34,034 nucleotides of DNA. It comes from Acidobacteriota bacterium. GTDB lineage: Bacteria > Acidobacteriota > Thermoanaerobaculia > Multivoradales > Multivoraceae. Made by a program: the position numbers and the translations under genes. The notes beneath the pieces are model-generated. The model made no database searches, had not been told where the DNA came from, and saw nothing but the letters and a program-made list of their open reading frames with translations. This document shows positions 8,824-17,096 of the stretch, one piece after another (positions within the stretch are counted from its first letter, which is position 1; each line of letters opens with the position of its first letter). Location of the stretch: assembly GCA_011523565.1 (NCBI GenBank), contig WTGL01000021.1, forward strand, positions 8,848 through 42,881. Reading direction: 5' to 3'.

Positions 8824-10265
8824 GGTACAGGAAGCGTTGCCTGACGCTCTTTCTGCGGGCGCTGGCGAGGCTGTTCTTTCGCAGCGTCGAGGTGGTGGGG
8901 CGTGAGAACGTGCCGCGCGAGGGAGGCGGGCTGCTCGTCGCGTGGCATCCGAACGGTCTGGCCGACGGCATCCTGATCCTCGGTTTCTGTCCGCGGCCGG
9001 TCACGTTCGGGGCTCGTCACGGTCTGTTCCGCCTGCCGCTGATCGGCTGGCTGCTGCGCGCGGTCGGGGCGGTGCCGCTCTACCGGGCCCGGGACCGCGG
9101 TGAGGCCGGCGCCCCCGCGAGCGACCGGGAGCGCCGCGCCGCGAACCACCGGAGTCTCGCCGCTCTGGCGGCCGCGACCGGCGAGTCCTTCGTCGCCATT
9201 TTCCCGGAGGGAGCGACGCACGACGAGCCGAACCTGCTCGAGTTGCGGGCCGGAGCAGCGCGCCTGTTCCAACTGGCGCGCCAGGGTGGCGGCGACCCCG
9301 CGCTGGTGCCGGTTGGGCTGCACTACGAACGCAAGCACGCGTTTCGATCGCGGGCGCTGGTGGCGTTTCACCCGCCCGTTGAGGTGGGGGCGGATCCCCG
9401 CCTTTGCGGCAGCGATACGCCGGAGTCGAAGGCCGGCGAAGCGGGCGGGGACACGTTCGTTCCCCGGCTGACGGGGATGATCGAACAGCAACTGATCGAG
9501 GTCACCCACCCGACGGAGAGCTGGGGCATTCACCGGGCGATGGAACGGGTGCGGTCGCTGGTGCGGGCTGAGGGCGCGGCACGGGAGGGAGAACGCCTGC
9601 GGCGGGCTCCGATGCAGGAACGGGATCAGGGGTTCGCGCGCGTCTGGGCCGGCTACCGCAGCCAGAGGACGAACGATCCGGAAGGGACGAAGCGGCTCAT
9701 CGTCAGGGTGACGCGCTATGACGAAGCGCTGCGACTGCTGGGCCTGAACGATCGGGAACTGGACGGTGTACCCGTGATGCGGACGGCGCTACGCCTGCTT
9801 CTTGTCGGCGCCGAGGCGCTGGTCATGCTGCTCCTCCTGCCGACGCTGGTCCTGGTCGGCAACCTGATCAACCTGCCGGCCGCGTTGCTCGTCGTGTTCG
9901 GGGCGAAGAAGTTCTCGAAGACCAGAAAGGAGCAGGCGGGACTCAAGATGGCGTTGGGTCTCGTCATTCTGCCGGCGGCGTGGATCGTGGCGAGCGTCGC
10001 GGTCAGTATCGCCTGGACGGAGCCGCTGCCGGGATTCGACTGGATCCCCGAGGCCCTGTGGGTGCGCGTTGCCGGGATGCTCGGGCTCTGCGCCCTTTCG
10101 GCCCTGCTCGGCCTGCGCTACCACCGCCTGATTGCGGAGCTGGGTCACGGTCTGAAAGCGCTGTGGACCGTGGGTCTGCGCACCGGAGCGGTGAAGCGGT
10201 TGCGCCGGCGGCGCGCCGAGCTGTACGACGAGGTGGTCGCTCTGGAGGCAACTCTCGACTGGTAG
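8802..10265 (+). CDS. PlsC-type 1-acyl-glycerol-3-phosphate acyltransferase-like membrane protein
   Basis: The N-terminal half is an acyltransferase domain. The catalytic H-x4-D motif is HPNGLAD, FPEGATHDEPN is the glycerol-phosphate-binding block, and VPVGLHY follows. The C-terminal part, from about the middle of the gene product, adds a linker and two to three hydrophobic segments (around EALVMLLLLPTLVLVGNL, VILPAAWIVASVAVSI and AGMLGLCALSALLGL), so it is an inner-membrane enzyme. Related proteins acylate lysophospholipids or other acceptors. The start is uncertain. GTG 8802 is listed conservatively, but CTG 8841 has AGGAAG six bases upstream, follows both leader hairpins and begins directly at the amphipathic helix (LFLRALARLFFRSVEV). 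GTG 8730 would translate through the palindromes and is unlikely. It heads the cluster of glycosyltransferases. Confidence 0.85.
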   Translation: MARNAPPGYRKRCLTLFLRALARLFFRSVEVVGRENVPREGGGLLVAWHPNGLADGILILGFCPRPVTFGARHGLFRLPLIGWLLRAVGAVPLYRARDRGEAGAPASDRERRAANHRSLAALAAATGESFVAIFPEGATHDEPNLLELRAGAARLFQLARQGGGDPALVPVGLHYERKHAFRSRALVAFHPPVEVGADPRLCGSDTPESKAGEAGGDTFVPRLTGMIEQQLIEVTHPTESWGIHRAMERVRSLVRAEGAAREGERLRRAPMQERDQGFARVWAGYRSQRTNDPEGTKRLIVRVTRYDEALRLLGLNDRELDGVPVMRTALRLLLVGAEALVMLLLLPTLVLVGNLINLPAALLVVFGAKKFSKTRKEQAGLKMALGLVILPAAWIVASVAVSIAWTEPLPGFDWIPEALWVRVAGMLGLCALSALLGLRYHRLIAELGHGLKALWTVGLRTGAVKRLRRRRAELYDEVVALEATLDW

Positions 10266-10277
10266 TCTGCCGGCGCT

Positions 10278-10646
10278 GTGTGGCCGTACGGCGCTCTTCT
10301 GGTGCTTCTCGCTGCCGGTGCGGTGGCCGGTGCGACGTTCGTCCTGGTGCGGGTGCGGCAGCGGATTCACTCCCTGCGTCTCGAGGTGACCCGGGTTGCG
10401 ACGTTGTGCGGCGCGCTGCAGGACCGGATCGACGAGATGTCGGACCGGGCCGCTGAGGTCGAGGAGGCGCTGTTCTTCGAGTTGTATCCGGCGGAGGTGC
10501 TGCCGCTCATTGACAAGCTGGACCGGAGCGGCCGGTTGACCGAAGGGACGGCGGACCAGTTGCGCCGTCTGACGCTCGACATACGCGCCGAAGGCTGGTC
10601 CGACCAGGTGGCCGACAGCGGTTTCAGGGTTCCACGAGCGACGTAG
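10278..10646 (+). CDS. Small membrane-anchored protein preceding GT4 (module copy 1)
   Basis: This 122-residue protein starts at GTG 10278, 12 bases after the acyltransferase stop. It has one N-terminal transmembrane helix (about residues 5-25, ALLVLLAAGAVAGATFVLV), then a helical segment likely to be coiled (about 28-70). A C-terminal block of about 35 residues follows, centred on AEVLPLIDKLDRSGRL and LRRLTLDIRAEG. The same block recurs in the small protein at 11789-12118, and in both cases a near-identical type of glycosyltransferase starts within five bases. That makes a partner or membrane-tether role for the enzyme plausible. I do not recognise a named family; the short LxxLxxxGxLT pattern is loosely like SHOCT-type helical hairpins, which is a guess. 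Confidence 0.7.
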   Translation: MWPYGALLVLLAAGAVAGATFVLVRVRQRIHSLRLEVTRVATLCGALQDRIDEMSDRAAEVEEALFFELYPAEVLPLIDKLDRSGRLTEGTADQLRRLTLDIRAEGWSDQVADSGFRVPRAT

Positions 10647-10650
10647 GGCC

Positions 10651-11772
10651 ATGCGCATCGGCTTCGATGTCGCCAAGGTCTTCGGGCCGCGCGACGGCAT
10701 AGCCAGCTACACGTCGAGCCTGCTGGAGGTGCTGGCGACTCGGGCGGAGCAGGGCGGCGAGTTCTCGCTGCATCTCTACGCCGGCGACGTCGAGACCGGA
10801 CCGCGCGACTGGGATCGGGCTCTGGGCCATCTGCCGGCGAGCGCGATCCCTCATCCCGGTCGTCACCCCGATCAGGACGAGCTCGACCTCTTCCACACGA
10901 CGTCGTTCACCGACACCGGTTTCTTCGACGGTCCGGTCCTGTTCACGGTCCACGATCTGACGTTCCTTACCCACCCCGAGCACCACCGTTCAGTCAATCG
11001 CGCCCATTGCCTGCGATCGACCCTGCGCGCCATCTGGCGGGACGCGACGCTGGCGGTCGATTCGCAGGCGACGGCGGCCGAGGTACGTCGCTGGTTCCAC
11101 GTGCCGCCCGAGCGGATGCGGGTGGTCTATCCGGCAGCGTCGCCGGTGTTCGTCGTACTGGAGGGCGGAGAGCTGGCTGGAGCGGAGCAGCGACTCACCA
11201 GTCGCTTCGGGCTGAACGGTCCGTTCGTGCTGACGGTCGGCACGCTCGAGCCGCGCAAGAACGTTGCCCGGCTGATCGAGGCGTACGCCGGCCTCGACCC
11301 GGATCGGCGGCGCAACACGCCTCTGGTGCTGGTGGGTGACGGGGGCTGGAAGCCGGAGGCCGTCTTCGCCGGGGAGTGGCCCGACTTCGTGCGGCGTCTC
11401 GGCCGGGTCGACGAGGCGGATCTCGTGGCTCTGTACAACGCGGCGTCGGTCGTTGCTTATCCGTCCCTGGTCGAGGGATTCGGCCTGCCCGTCGTGGAGG
11501 CGATGGCGTGTGGTACGCCGGTGTTGACATCGAACGCCTCCTCCCTGGCCGAGGTGGCGGGCGACGCCGCGGTGTGCGTCGACCCGCTCGACGTCGATGC
11601 GATTCGCGGCGGTCTGGAGGCCTTGCTCGGCGATCCGTCGCTGCGCCGCCGGTGCCGCGAAGCGGGCTTTCGGCGCGCCGCCGGGTTCTCGTGGGAGAAG
11701 ACGGCGGACCAGGTGATCGGCATCTACCGGGAGCGCGCGGCTGCCGCGCCGGAAGGCACCGCGGGAGGGTGA
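10651..11772 (+). CDS. GT4-family glycosyltransferase (module copy 1)
   Basis: This 373-residue GT-B enzyme of the GT4 type has an N-terminal Rossmann-like acceptor domain (GFDVAKVFGPRDGIASYTSS), a central strand VHDLTFLTHPEH, and the donor-domain opening VLTVGTLEPRKNVARLIEAY. The E-x7-E motif is EGFGLPVVEA. GT4 enzymes use nucleotide-sugars with retention of configuration to build LPS, O-antigen or exopolysaccharide chains at the cytoplasmic membrane face. It has no signal peptide. It starts four bases after the small helical protein. Its closest visible relative is the enzyme at 12124-13227, with roughly 60% of residues identical by eye. The sugar and acceptor cannot be told from sequence. 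Confidence 0.88.
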   Translation: MRIGFDVAKVFGPRDGIASYTSSLLEVLATRAEQGGEFSLHLYAGDVETGPRDWDRALGHLPASAIPHPGRHPDQDELDLFHTTSFTDTGFFDGPVLFTVHDLTFLTHPEHHRSVNRAHCLRSTLRAIWRDATLAVDSQATAAEVRRWFHVPPERMRVVYPAASPVFVVLEGGELAGAEQRLTSRFGLNGPFVLTVGTLEPRKNVARLIEAYAGLDPDRRRNTPLVLVGDGGWKPEAVFAGEWPDFVRRLGRVDEADLVALYNAASVVAYPSLVEGFGLPVVEAMACGTPVLTSNASSLAEVAGDAAVCVDPLDVDAIRGGLEALLGDPSLRRRCREAGFRRAAGFSWEKTADQVIGIYRERAAAAPEGTAGG

Positions 11773-11788
11773 TGTACGCTGGCGGGGC

Positions 11789-12118
11789 ATGCGGCGGGTG
11801 ACCCGGCTCCTGGAGTTGCTTCGGCCCCTGGTCGTCCTGCTTGGACGTGGCACCCGATCAGCCGCGGCCCGGCCGTTGCGGGCGGTCCTGCGCCGGGCAA
11901 TCGGCAGCGAGCGCTATGAACGGCTGCGCCTTGGCGTCTGGGTCCGAACGAAGCAGGCCGTGAGGATCGATCCGCTGCACGCCGACATCCTTCCGCTGAT
12001 CGAGCAACTCGAGGGCGAGGGTTGCCTGATGGCCGGCGCTGCCCCGAAGCTGCGGTCCGTAGCCCTGGGCATTCGGGCCGAGACGAGAACGGAAGCGCGG
12101 GCTTCGAGGCGGGGCTGA
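11789..12118 (+). CDS. Small helical protein preceding GT4 (module copy 2)
   Basis: This 109-residue protein has a hydrophobic and strongly basic N-terminal half (LLELLRPLVVLL, then many arginines). Its C-terminal block (ADILPLIEQLEGEGCL, LRSVALGIRAE) aligns without gaps to the one in the protein at 10278-10646: about 17 of 35 positions are identical. The N-terminal halves of the two are unrelated: copy 1 has a clear membrane anchor, while copy 2 looks like an amphipathic or membrane-associated helix. Spacing is 16 bases from the preceding glycosyltransferase and five bases to the following one, so all are one transcription unit. No family is recognised. Confidence 0.65.
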   Translation: MRRVTRLLELLRPLVVLLGRGTRSAAARPLRAVLRRAIGSERYERLRLGVWVRTKQAVRIDPLHADILPLIEQLEGEGCLMAGAAPKLRSVALGIRAETRTEARASRRG

Positions 12119-12123
12119 CAGGC

Positions 12124-13227
12124 ATGCGCGTCGGTTTCGACGTGAGCAAGATCTTCGGCCCCCGGGACGGCGTGGCCCGCTACTCGGTCAGTCTTCTGCA
12201 GGCGCTCGCCGAGGAGGCGGAGGAGCGCGACGGCACGCCGGCTCTCCATCTCTACTCCCTGGGCGCGGAGGCGGACTCGGCCGCCTGGAGGGCCCTGCTG
12301 GATGAACTCCCGGGAAACGTACGGAAGGGACCCGGTCGCTGGCCGCGCCGGCGCGACCTCGACGTCTTCCACATCCCGTCGTTTTCGGATCCTGCCTGCT
12401 TCGACGGCCCGGTCGTCTTCACGATCCACGATCTGACATTCCTGACCCACCCTGAGTTCCACGTACCGGACAACCGGAATCAGTGCCTGCTCGGCACTCT
12501 GCGGGCGGTCTCGCGGCAGGCCACGATTCTGGCCGTTTCGGAAGCGACCGCGAAGGAAGTGCGCCAGTGGTTCGTGCTGCCTGAGGATCGGCTGCGGGTT
12601 GTCTACGAAGCGGCGTCGCCGGTCTTCGTGGCCTTCGAGGGCTCGGAGTTGGCAGCCGCCCGGGAATGTCTGGCGACACGCTTCGGGCTCGAGGGTCGGT
12701 TCGTGCTCTCGGTCGGCTCGCTCGAGCCGCGCAAGAACATCGCCCGTCTGGTCGAGGCCTACGCCGGGCTCGACCAGAAGCTGCGGGAGAGTACGCCCCT
12801 GGTGCTCGTGGGCGGCAGCGGTTGGAAGGAGGATGCCGCGTTCGGCGGCGCCTGGCCGGGTTTCGTGCGGCGCCTGGGTGCTGTCGAGGAGGAGGACCTG
12901 ATCGCCCTGTACAACGTTGCCTCGGTGGTGGCATATCCGTCCCTGGTCGAGGGGTTCGGCCTGCCGGTGGTGGAGGCGATGGCCTGCGGCACGCCCGTGC
13001 TGACATCGAACACGTCTTCGCTCGCCGAGGTTGGCGGAGACGCCGCACTGTGCGTCGATCCGACCAACGTGGCGGCGATTCGCCGCGGCCTGGAAGCGCT
13101 GCTCGGCGACGCGGCCCTGCGGCGCCACTATCGGCGGGCCGGTTTCGTTCGCGCAGCCGGGTTCTCCTGGCGGACGGCGGCGAAGGAAGTGATCGAGATC
13201 TACGGCGGGATGGTGGGCGCGGGCTGA
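12124..13227 (+). CDS. GT4-family glycosyltransferase (module copy 2)
   Basis: This 367-residue enzyme is a paralogue of the one at 10651-11772 along its entire length: GFDVSKIFGPRDGVARYS, IHDLTFLTHPEFH, VLSVGSLEPRKNIARLVEAY, E-x7-E in EGFGLPVVEA, and ends in AAGFSW. The same retaining nucleotide-sugar transfer chemistry is expected. ATG 12124 was chosen because it gives the same N-terminus as copy 1 (MRVGFDV against MRIGFDV); a longer frame open from 12022 overlaps the small protein and adds unconserved residues. Its stop overlaps the next start by one base (TGATG). Many synonymous differences from copy 1 show that the duplication is old and not an assembly artefact. Confidence 0.88.
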   Translation: MRVGFDVSKIFGPRDGVARYSVSLLQALAEEAEERDGTPALHLYSLGAEADSAAWRALLDELPGNVRKGPGRWPRRRDLDVFHIPSFSDPACFDGPVVFTIHDLTFLTHPEFHVPDNRNQCLLGTLRAVSRQATILAVSEATAKEVRQWFVLPEDRLRVVYEAASPVFVAFEGSELAAARECLATRFGLEGRFVLSVGSLEPRKNIARLVEAYAGLDQKLRESTPLVLVGGSGWKEDAAFGGAWPGFVRRLGAVEEEDLIALYNVASVVAYPSLVEGFGLPVVEAMACGTPVLTSNTSSLAEVGGDAALCVDPTNVAAIRRGLEALLGDAALRRHYRRAGFVRAAGFSWRTAAKEVIEIYGGMVGAG

Positions 13228-14468
13228 TGAACGAGACCGCAGTAGGGCCGCGGTCGATCGGCGTCGTCGCCTATGAGATGGAGGGGGAACCGACCGGGGT
13301 CGGCCGCTACACCGAGGAACTCCTGACAGCGCTTTGTCGAACACCTCGGGCGGAAGGGTGGAAGTTGCGGCTGTTCTTCAAGGGCTGTCGTTTCGAACAC
13401 CCGCTGTGGAGCGAGCCGGCCGCCGGGGACTGCCCCGTGGAGCCGATCTTCGACTGCCGGCCGGGTGCCCATCCGATTCTCTGGGAGCAGTTCCGGTTGC
13501 CCAGACTGCTGCGGAACGAGCAACTGGACGTTCTCTTCTCGCCGGGCTACAGCCTGCCGCGCACCCCGGGTCGGCCATCCCTCGTGACGATTCACGATCT
13601 CTCGTTCGAGCACCTGCCGGGGGACTTCGGCTTCCGTGAGTTGTGGCGGCGGCGCTACCTTGCGCGCAGCGCCGCGCGGGCGGCGACCAGGGTGCTGACC
13701 GACACCAGGCGCACGGCAGCCGATCTGCGGCAACGATACGGCCTGCCGGCGGATCGTGTCGCCGTTGTTCCGCTGGGCGTGTCGCCCCGCTTCGCCGCAG
13801 CCCGCGAGTCGAGAGGTACGGAAAGGCGGGAGCGGGACCGGGTGCTGGCGGAACTGGGTGTTCGGCGGCCGTATCTGCTGGTTCTGGGCTCGATCCTTCC
13901 GCGCCGGCGGCTCGACCTGGTGCTGCGTGCTCTGGGCCGCCTCCAGCGCGAGCCGGGTCCGGGCGGCTCGGGATCGGATGCCGGGCCCGTGAACCTGGAT
14001 CACCTCCGCCTGGTCATCGCGGGCCGAAACCAATTGCCTCGTCGTGGAGAGCTCGACCGGCTGATCCGGGCCGGCGACAGGAAGGAGCGGGTGGTCCGTC
14101 TCGGCTACGTGGACGACGATCTGCTGCCGCCGCTGTACGCGCGGGCCTGGGGAACGGTCTACGTGTCGGACTACGAGGGATACGGTCTGCCTCCTCTCGA
14201 GTCGCTCGCGGCCGGGACTCCCGTGCTCGTCTCGGACGCGCCGGCCCTGGCGGAGTTGTGGCCCGAGTATCCGCTGCGATGCGCCAGGCTTGAGATCGAC
14301 GCGTTGACGGAGGGTCTAAGGCGGCTGCTGCTGGATGACGAAGCCCGCCGGTTGGCGAGGGGGGAAGGACCCGAGCGTGTGCGGTCCCTGACCTGGGACC
14401 GTGCCGCTGAGCGCTTCGCCGATCAGGTGGAGGCGGTCTGGCGCATGGCGCGGGAGAAGGGGCCGTGA
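13227..14468 (+). CDS. GT4-family glycosyltransferase, third in cluster
   Basis: This 413-residue GT-B enzyme has IGVVAYEMEGEPTGVGRYTE at the start, the IHDLSFEHLP strand, donor-domain entry YLLVLGSILPRRRLDLVLRA and E-x7-E in EGYGLPPLES. It is more distant from the two duplicated enzymes than they are from each other, and no small helical protein precedes it. The insertion around GPGGSGSDAGPVNLDHL is a low-complexity loop. It shares a one-base overlap with the preceding gene and a four-base GTGA overlap with the following one, so translation is probably coupled. It likely adds a further sugar to the same glycan; specificity is unknown. Confidence 0.87.
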   Translation: MNETAVGPRSIGVVAYEMEGEPTGVGRYTEELLTALCRTPRAEGWKLRLFFKGCRFEHPLWSEPAAGDCPVEPIFDCRPGAHPILWEQFRLPRLLRNEQLDVLFSPGYSLPRTPGRPSLVTIHDLSFEHLPGDFGFRELWRRRYLARSAARAATRVLTDTRRTAADLRQRYGLPADRVAVVPLGVSPRFAAARESRGTERRERDRVLAELGVRRPYLLVLGSILPRRRLDLVLRALGRLQREPGPGGSGSDAGPVNLDHLRLVIAGRNQLPRRGELDRLIRAGDRKERVVRLGYVDDDLLPPLYARAWGTVYVSDYEGYGLPPLESLAAGTPVLVSDAPALAELWPEYPLRCARLEIDALTEGLRRLLLDDEARRLARGEGPERVRSLTWDRAAERFADQVEAVWRMAREKGP

Positions 14469-15418
14469 GCGGATCGGATCCCCCGGCGGTCAGCGCCCTG
14501 GTGGTCAACTACAACTCCGGGGACTGGCTCCGGCTTTGCCTGGAGAGCCTCCAGGCGATCGCCGAGGCGTGGCGGCGGGACGATCCGGCGAAGCCCGATT
14601 TCCCGTCCGGCCTGGAGGCGGTCGTGGTCGACAACGCGTCGAGCGACGGTTCGCTGGGGACGGTTCGCGAGTTCGAAGCGGCCGGTGCCCCGGGCCTGCC
14701 GGTCCGACTCGTCGAGGCGGGCCGAAACCTCGGCTTCGGCGCTGCCTGCAATCTGGCCGCCGCGAAGTCGGCCGGCCGTCATCTGCTGTTCCTGAACCCG
14801 GACGCATGGATCGACGAAGAGTCGTTGCGGCGTCTGGTCGAGGCGCAGGAGTCCGATGACGGGCTCGCTGTAGCCGCACCCTGTCTCACTTACCCGAACG
14901 GGTCGCCGCAGTTCGTCTGGGCGCCGCCTGTGGGCGTTCTCGGCGAGGCGGTCCAGAGGTTCCGCAACCGGTTCGAGGAAGCGGCGTGGAACCACGGCCG
15001 GCTGCCGCGCCTGCTGAAACCCTGTGTCGGCGCGGGTTGGTACACGGCAGCCTGCCTGCTTGTGCGCCGCGCGGCCTTCTATGCCATCGGCGGATTCGAC
15101 GAGAGGTTCTTTCTCTACTTCGAGGACGCGGACCTGTGCCTTCGACTCCGCCGGGCCGGCTTCAGGCTGCGCGAGGTGGCCGGGGCGCAGGCGTGGCATG
15201 TGCGGGGCGCGGTGACGGGAACGGATCGCGAACGGCGACTGACGCCCGCGGCGGAGCGCTTCTACCGCGCCTCCCAGTTGCGCTACTACGGACTCCATCG
15301 GCCGCGCTGGGAGCGCGCGTACCTGCGCCGGCGACTGCGCCGGAAGTTCCGCCGGCTCGAGGACGAGGAGCAGAGGCGAGCTCTGCTGCGCCTGCTGGAG
15401 GGAGGCGACGGCTGCTAA
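14465..15418 (+). CDS. GT2-family glycosyltransferase (rhamnosyltransferase-like)
   Basis: This 317-residue GT-A enzyme starts at GTG 14465 inside the previous stop. Visible are the nucleotide-binding opening SALVVNYNSGDWL, VVDNASSDGS, GRNLGFGAACN, the DxD-like FLNPDAW and the acceptor-side FFLYFEDADLCLRLRRAGF. This is the WbbL/RfbF type of inverting GT2 that often transfers rhamnose in O-antigen or related polymers; rhamnose itself is only a family-level guess. The C-terminus is strongly arginine-rich (LRRRLRRKFRRLEDE), likely a membrane-surface contact. It is the last glycosyltransferase of the rightward cluster. Confidence 0.87.
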   Translation: MSGSDPPAVSALVVNYNSGDWLRLCLESLQAIAEAWRRDDPAKPDFPSGLEAVVVDNASSDGSLGTVREFEAAGAPGLPVRLVEAGRNLGFGAACNLAAAKSAGRHLLFLNPDAWIDEESLRRLVEAQESDDGLAVAAPCLTYPNGSPQFVWAPPVGVLGEAVQRFRNRFEEAAWNHGRLPRLLKPCVGAGWYTAACLLVRRAAFYAIGGFDERFFLYFEDADLCLRLRRAGFRLREVAGAQAWHVRGAVTGTDRERRLTPAAERFYRASQLRYYGLHRPRWERAYLRRRLRRKFRRLEDEEQRRALLRLLEGGDGC

Positions 15419-15456
15419 GGTGCGAGCCGGCAAGGCCCAATGCGGAGGAAACACTG

Positions 15457-16236
15457 ATGTCCCATGTTCGTACCGGGTGCATTCTCGCTCTTCTCTTCGT
15501 TCCGGCCGCCGCGCCGGCCCAGGGCCAGGAGAACGCGTTTCAACGGGAGCTGCCAGCCGCCGAGGACTTCCGGCTGGTGAACGCGGATGTCCGCGCCGAC
15601 ACTCTTGATGGCCGCTCCGCGCTGCGGATGGCCGGCGACGAGGCGGTGCTGGCTTCGGTCGGGGCACAGAGGCGGGAGCTGATGCAGGAGCTGCGCGCCC
15701 GCGGCGAACGGCCCGGACCTGAGGCCTTCGAGGCCACAAGGAGGAACTTCCTCGCGGTGGTCCAGGACGTCGAGTTCGGCGACGGCACGATCGAGGTGGA
15801 GCTCGCCGGCCAGCCCGCGACAGGGGCGCAGGGAGGAGCGCGAGGGTTCGTCGGCGTCGCCTTCCGGGTCCAGGAGGACGACGAGACCTACGACTGCTTC
15901 TACTTGCGGCCGACGAACGGTCGCGCCGACGACCAGGTCCGGCGCAACCACAGCGCCCAGTACATTTCCCACCCGGAGTGGACATGGTTCCGGCTCCGCG
16001 AGCAGACCCCGGGCAGGTACGAGACCTACGTGGACATCGGCCCGGCGGAGTGGATCGCGGTGAAGATCGTGGTGGCCGGCGAGACGGCGAGGTTGTACGT
16101 GAACGGCGCGGCGCAGCCGACCCTGATCGTCAACGATCTGAAGTCCGGTGCCGATGCGCGGGGCAAGGTCGCCCTCTGGATCGAAGGGTCGACGGTGGCC
16201 CATTTCCGCAACCTGCGCATTTCGCCGGCGGGGTAG
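15457..16236 (+). CDS. Secreted concanavalin-like (DUF1080-type) domain protein
   Basis: This 259-residue protein begins with a short signal peptide ([14 protein letters not shown], cleavage likely near residue 23) after a good GGAGGA site. The remainder is a beta-rich sandwich: [75 protein letters not shown], and the closing strand [10 protein letters not shown]. This is the pattern of the LamG/3-keto-disaccharide hydrolase (DUF1080) fold, which binds or cleaves glycans outside the cytoplasm. Catalytic residues cannot be assigned, and a binding role alone is possible. It lies 38 bases after the glycosyltransferase cluster, consistent with a role related to extracellular glycans but not proof of one. 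Confidence 0.75.
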   Translation: MSHVRTGCILALLFVPAAAPAQGQENAFQRELPAAEDFRLVNADVRADTLDGRSALRMAGDEAVLASVGAQRRELMQELRARGERPGPEAFEATRRNFLAVVQDVEFGDGTIEVELAGQPATGAQGGARGFVGVAFRVQEDDETYDCFYLRPTNGRADDQVRRNHSAQYISHPEWTWFRLREQTPGRYETYVDIGPAEWIAVKIVVAGETARLYVNGAAQPTLIVNDLKSGADARGKVALWIEGSTVAHFRNLRISPAG

Positions 16237-16237
16237 G

Positions 16238-16285
16238 AGCTCGTGGACCGTCCGGGGCAGGGCCGCTTCCCGCGGGCCGCGAGCT
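16238..16285 (+). terminator. Hairpin between the secreted-protein gene and thyA
   Basis: AGCTCG (16238-16243) pairs with CGAGCT (16280-16285). The stem continues inward with GG/CC and CCG/CGG around one mismatch and a wobble pair. It starts two bases past the upstream stop and ends 15 bases before the thyA ATG. It may act as a terminator or attenuator; no T-tract follows. Confidence 0.4.
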
Positions 16286-16300
16286 GAGTCGAAGGCAGGA

Positions 16301-17095
16301 ATGCGCCAGTACCTCGACCTGCTGCAAGAGGTGCTCGATGACGGCGTCGTACGGGACGACCGGACCGGTACCGGTACTCGCAGCGTGTTCGGCCGGCAGT
16401 TGCGCTACGACCTGGCCGACGGATTCCCGGCACTGACCACGAAGCGGCTCCACCTGCGCTCGATCATCGTCGAGTTGCTCTGGTTCCTGCGCGGGGATAC
16501 GAACGTCGCTTTTCTGCACCGACACGGGGTGACGATTTGGGACGAATGGGCCGACGAGGAGGGCGACCTGGGGCCCGTCTACGGCTCGCAGTGGCGGTCC
16601 TGGGCGACGCCGGACGGACGGTCGATCGATCAGATCAGGGCGGTCACCGAACAGATCCGGGGCGAGCCGAACTCGCGGCGGCTGATCGTCAGCGCCTGGA
16701 ACGTCGCCGACGTCGATTCGATGGCCCTGCCGCCCTGCCACACGCTGTTTCAGTTCTACGTCGCGAACGGACGCCTCTCCTGTCAGCTCTACCAGCGCAG
16801 CGGCGACCTCTTTCTCGGAGTTCCCTTCAACATCGCCTCGTACGCCCTGCTGCTCATGATGGTCGCCCAGGCCTGTGAACTCGCCCCCGGCGAGTTCGTC
16901 CACACGTTCGGCGACGCCCACCTCTACAGCAACCACGTGGAGCAGGCGCGCGAACAGTTGTCCAGGCAGCCGCGGCCCTTGCCCAGAATGCTGCTGAATC
17001 CGGACGTGCGATCCGTTTTCGATTTCGGGCTGGAGGACTTCGAACTCGTGGACTACGACCCGCATCCCCCGATCCGCGCCGCGGTCGCGGTCTGA
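16301..17095 (+). CDS. thyA: Thymidylate synthase
   Basis: This 264-residue ThyA methylates dUMP to dTMP using methylene-tetrahydrofolate, producing dihydrofolate. The catalytic cysteine is C146 in [12 protein letters not shown], the same number as in E. coli. Other family blocks are [11 protein letters not shown] near the N-terminus, [52 protein letters not shown] and HLYSNHVEQ. Length is identical to the classic enzyme. A GGCAGGA site precedes the ATG. It is followed one base later by folA, the enzyme that recycles the dihydrofolate formed here, so the pair forms the usual thymidylate-cycle operon. Confidence 0.97.
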   Translation: MRQYLDLLQEVLDDGVVRDDRTGTGTRSVFGRQLRYDLADGFPALTTKRLHLRSIIVELLWFLRGDTNVAFLHRHGVTIWDEWADEEGDLGPVYGSQWRSWATPDGRSIDQIRAVTEQIRGEPNSRRLIVSAWNVADVDSMALPPCHTLFQFYVANGRLSCQLYQRSGDLFLGVPFNIASYALLLMMVAQACELAPGEFVHTFGDAHLYSNHVEQAREQLSRQPRPLPRMLLNPDVRSVFDFGLEDFELVDYDPHPPIRAAVAV

Positions 17096-17096
17096 G

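Noticed and set aside
10651-13227. Duplicated glycosyltransferases as an assembly artefact
   Set aside because: The copies differ at many synonymous and nonsynonymous sites and have different upstream small genes, so they are true old paralogues.
11914-13344. 476-codon frame antisense to the second GT4 gene
   Set aside because: Low-complexity arginine/glutamine/histidine-rich product; a shadow of the conserved glycosyltransferase.
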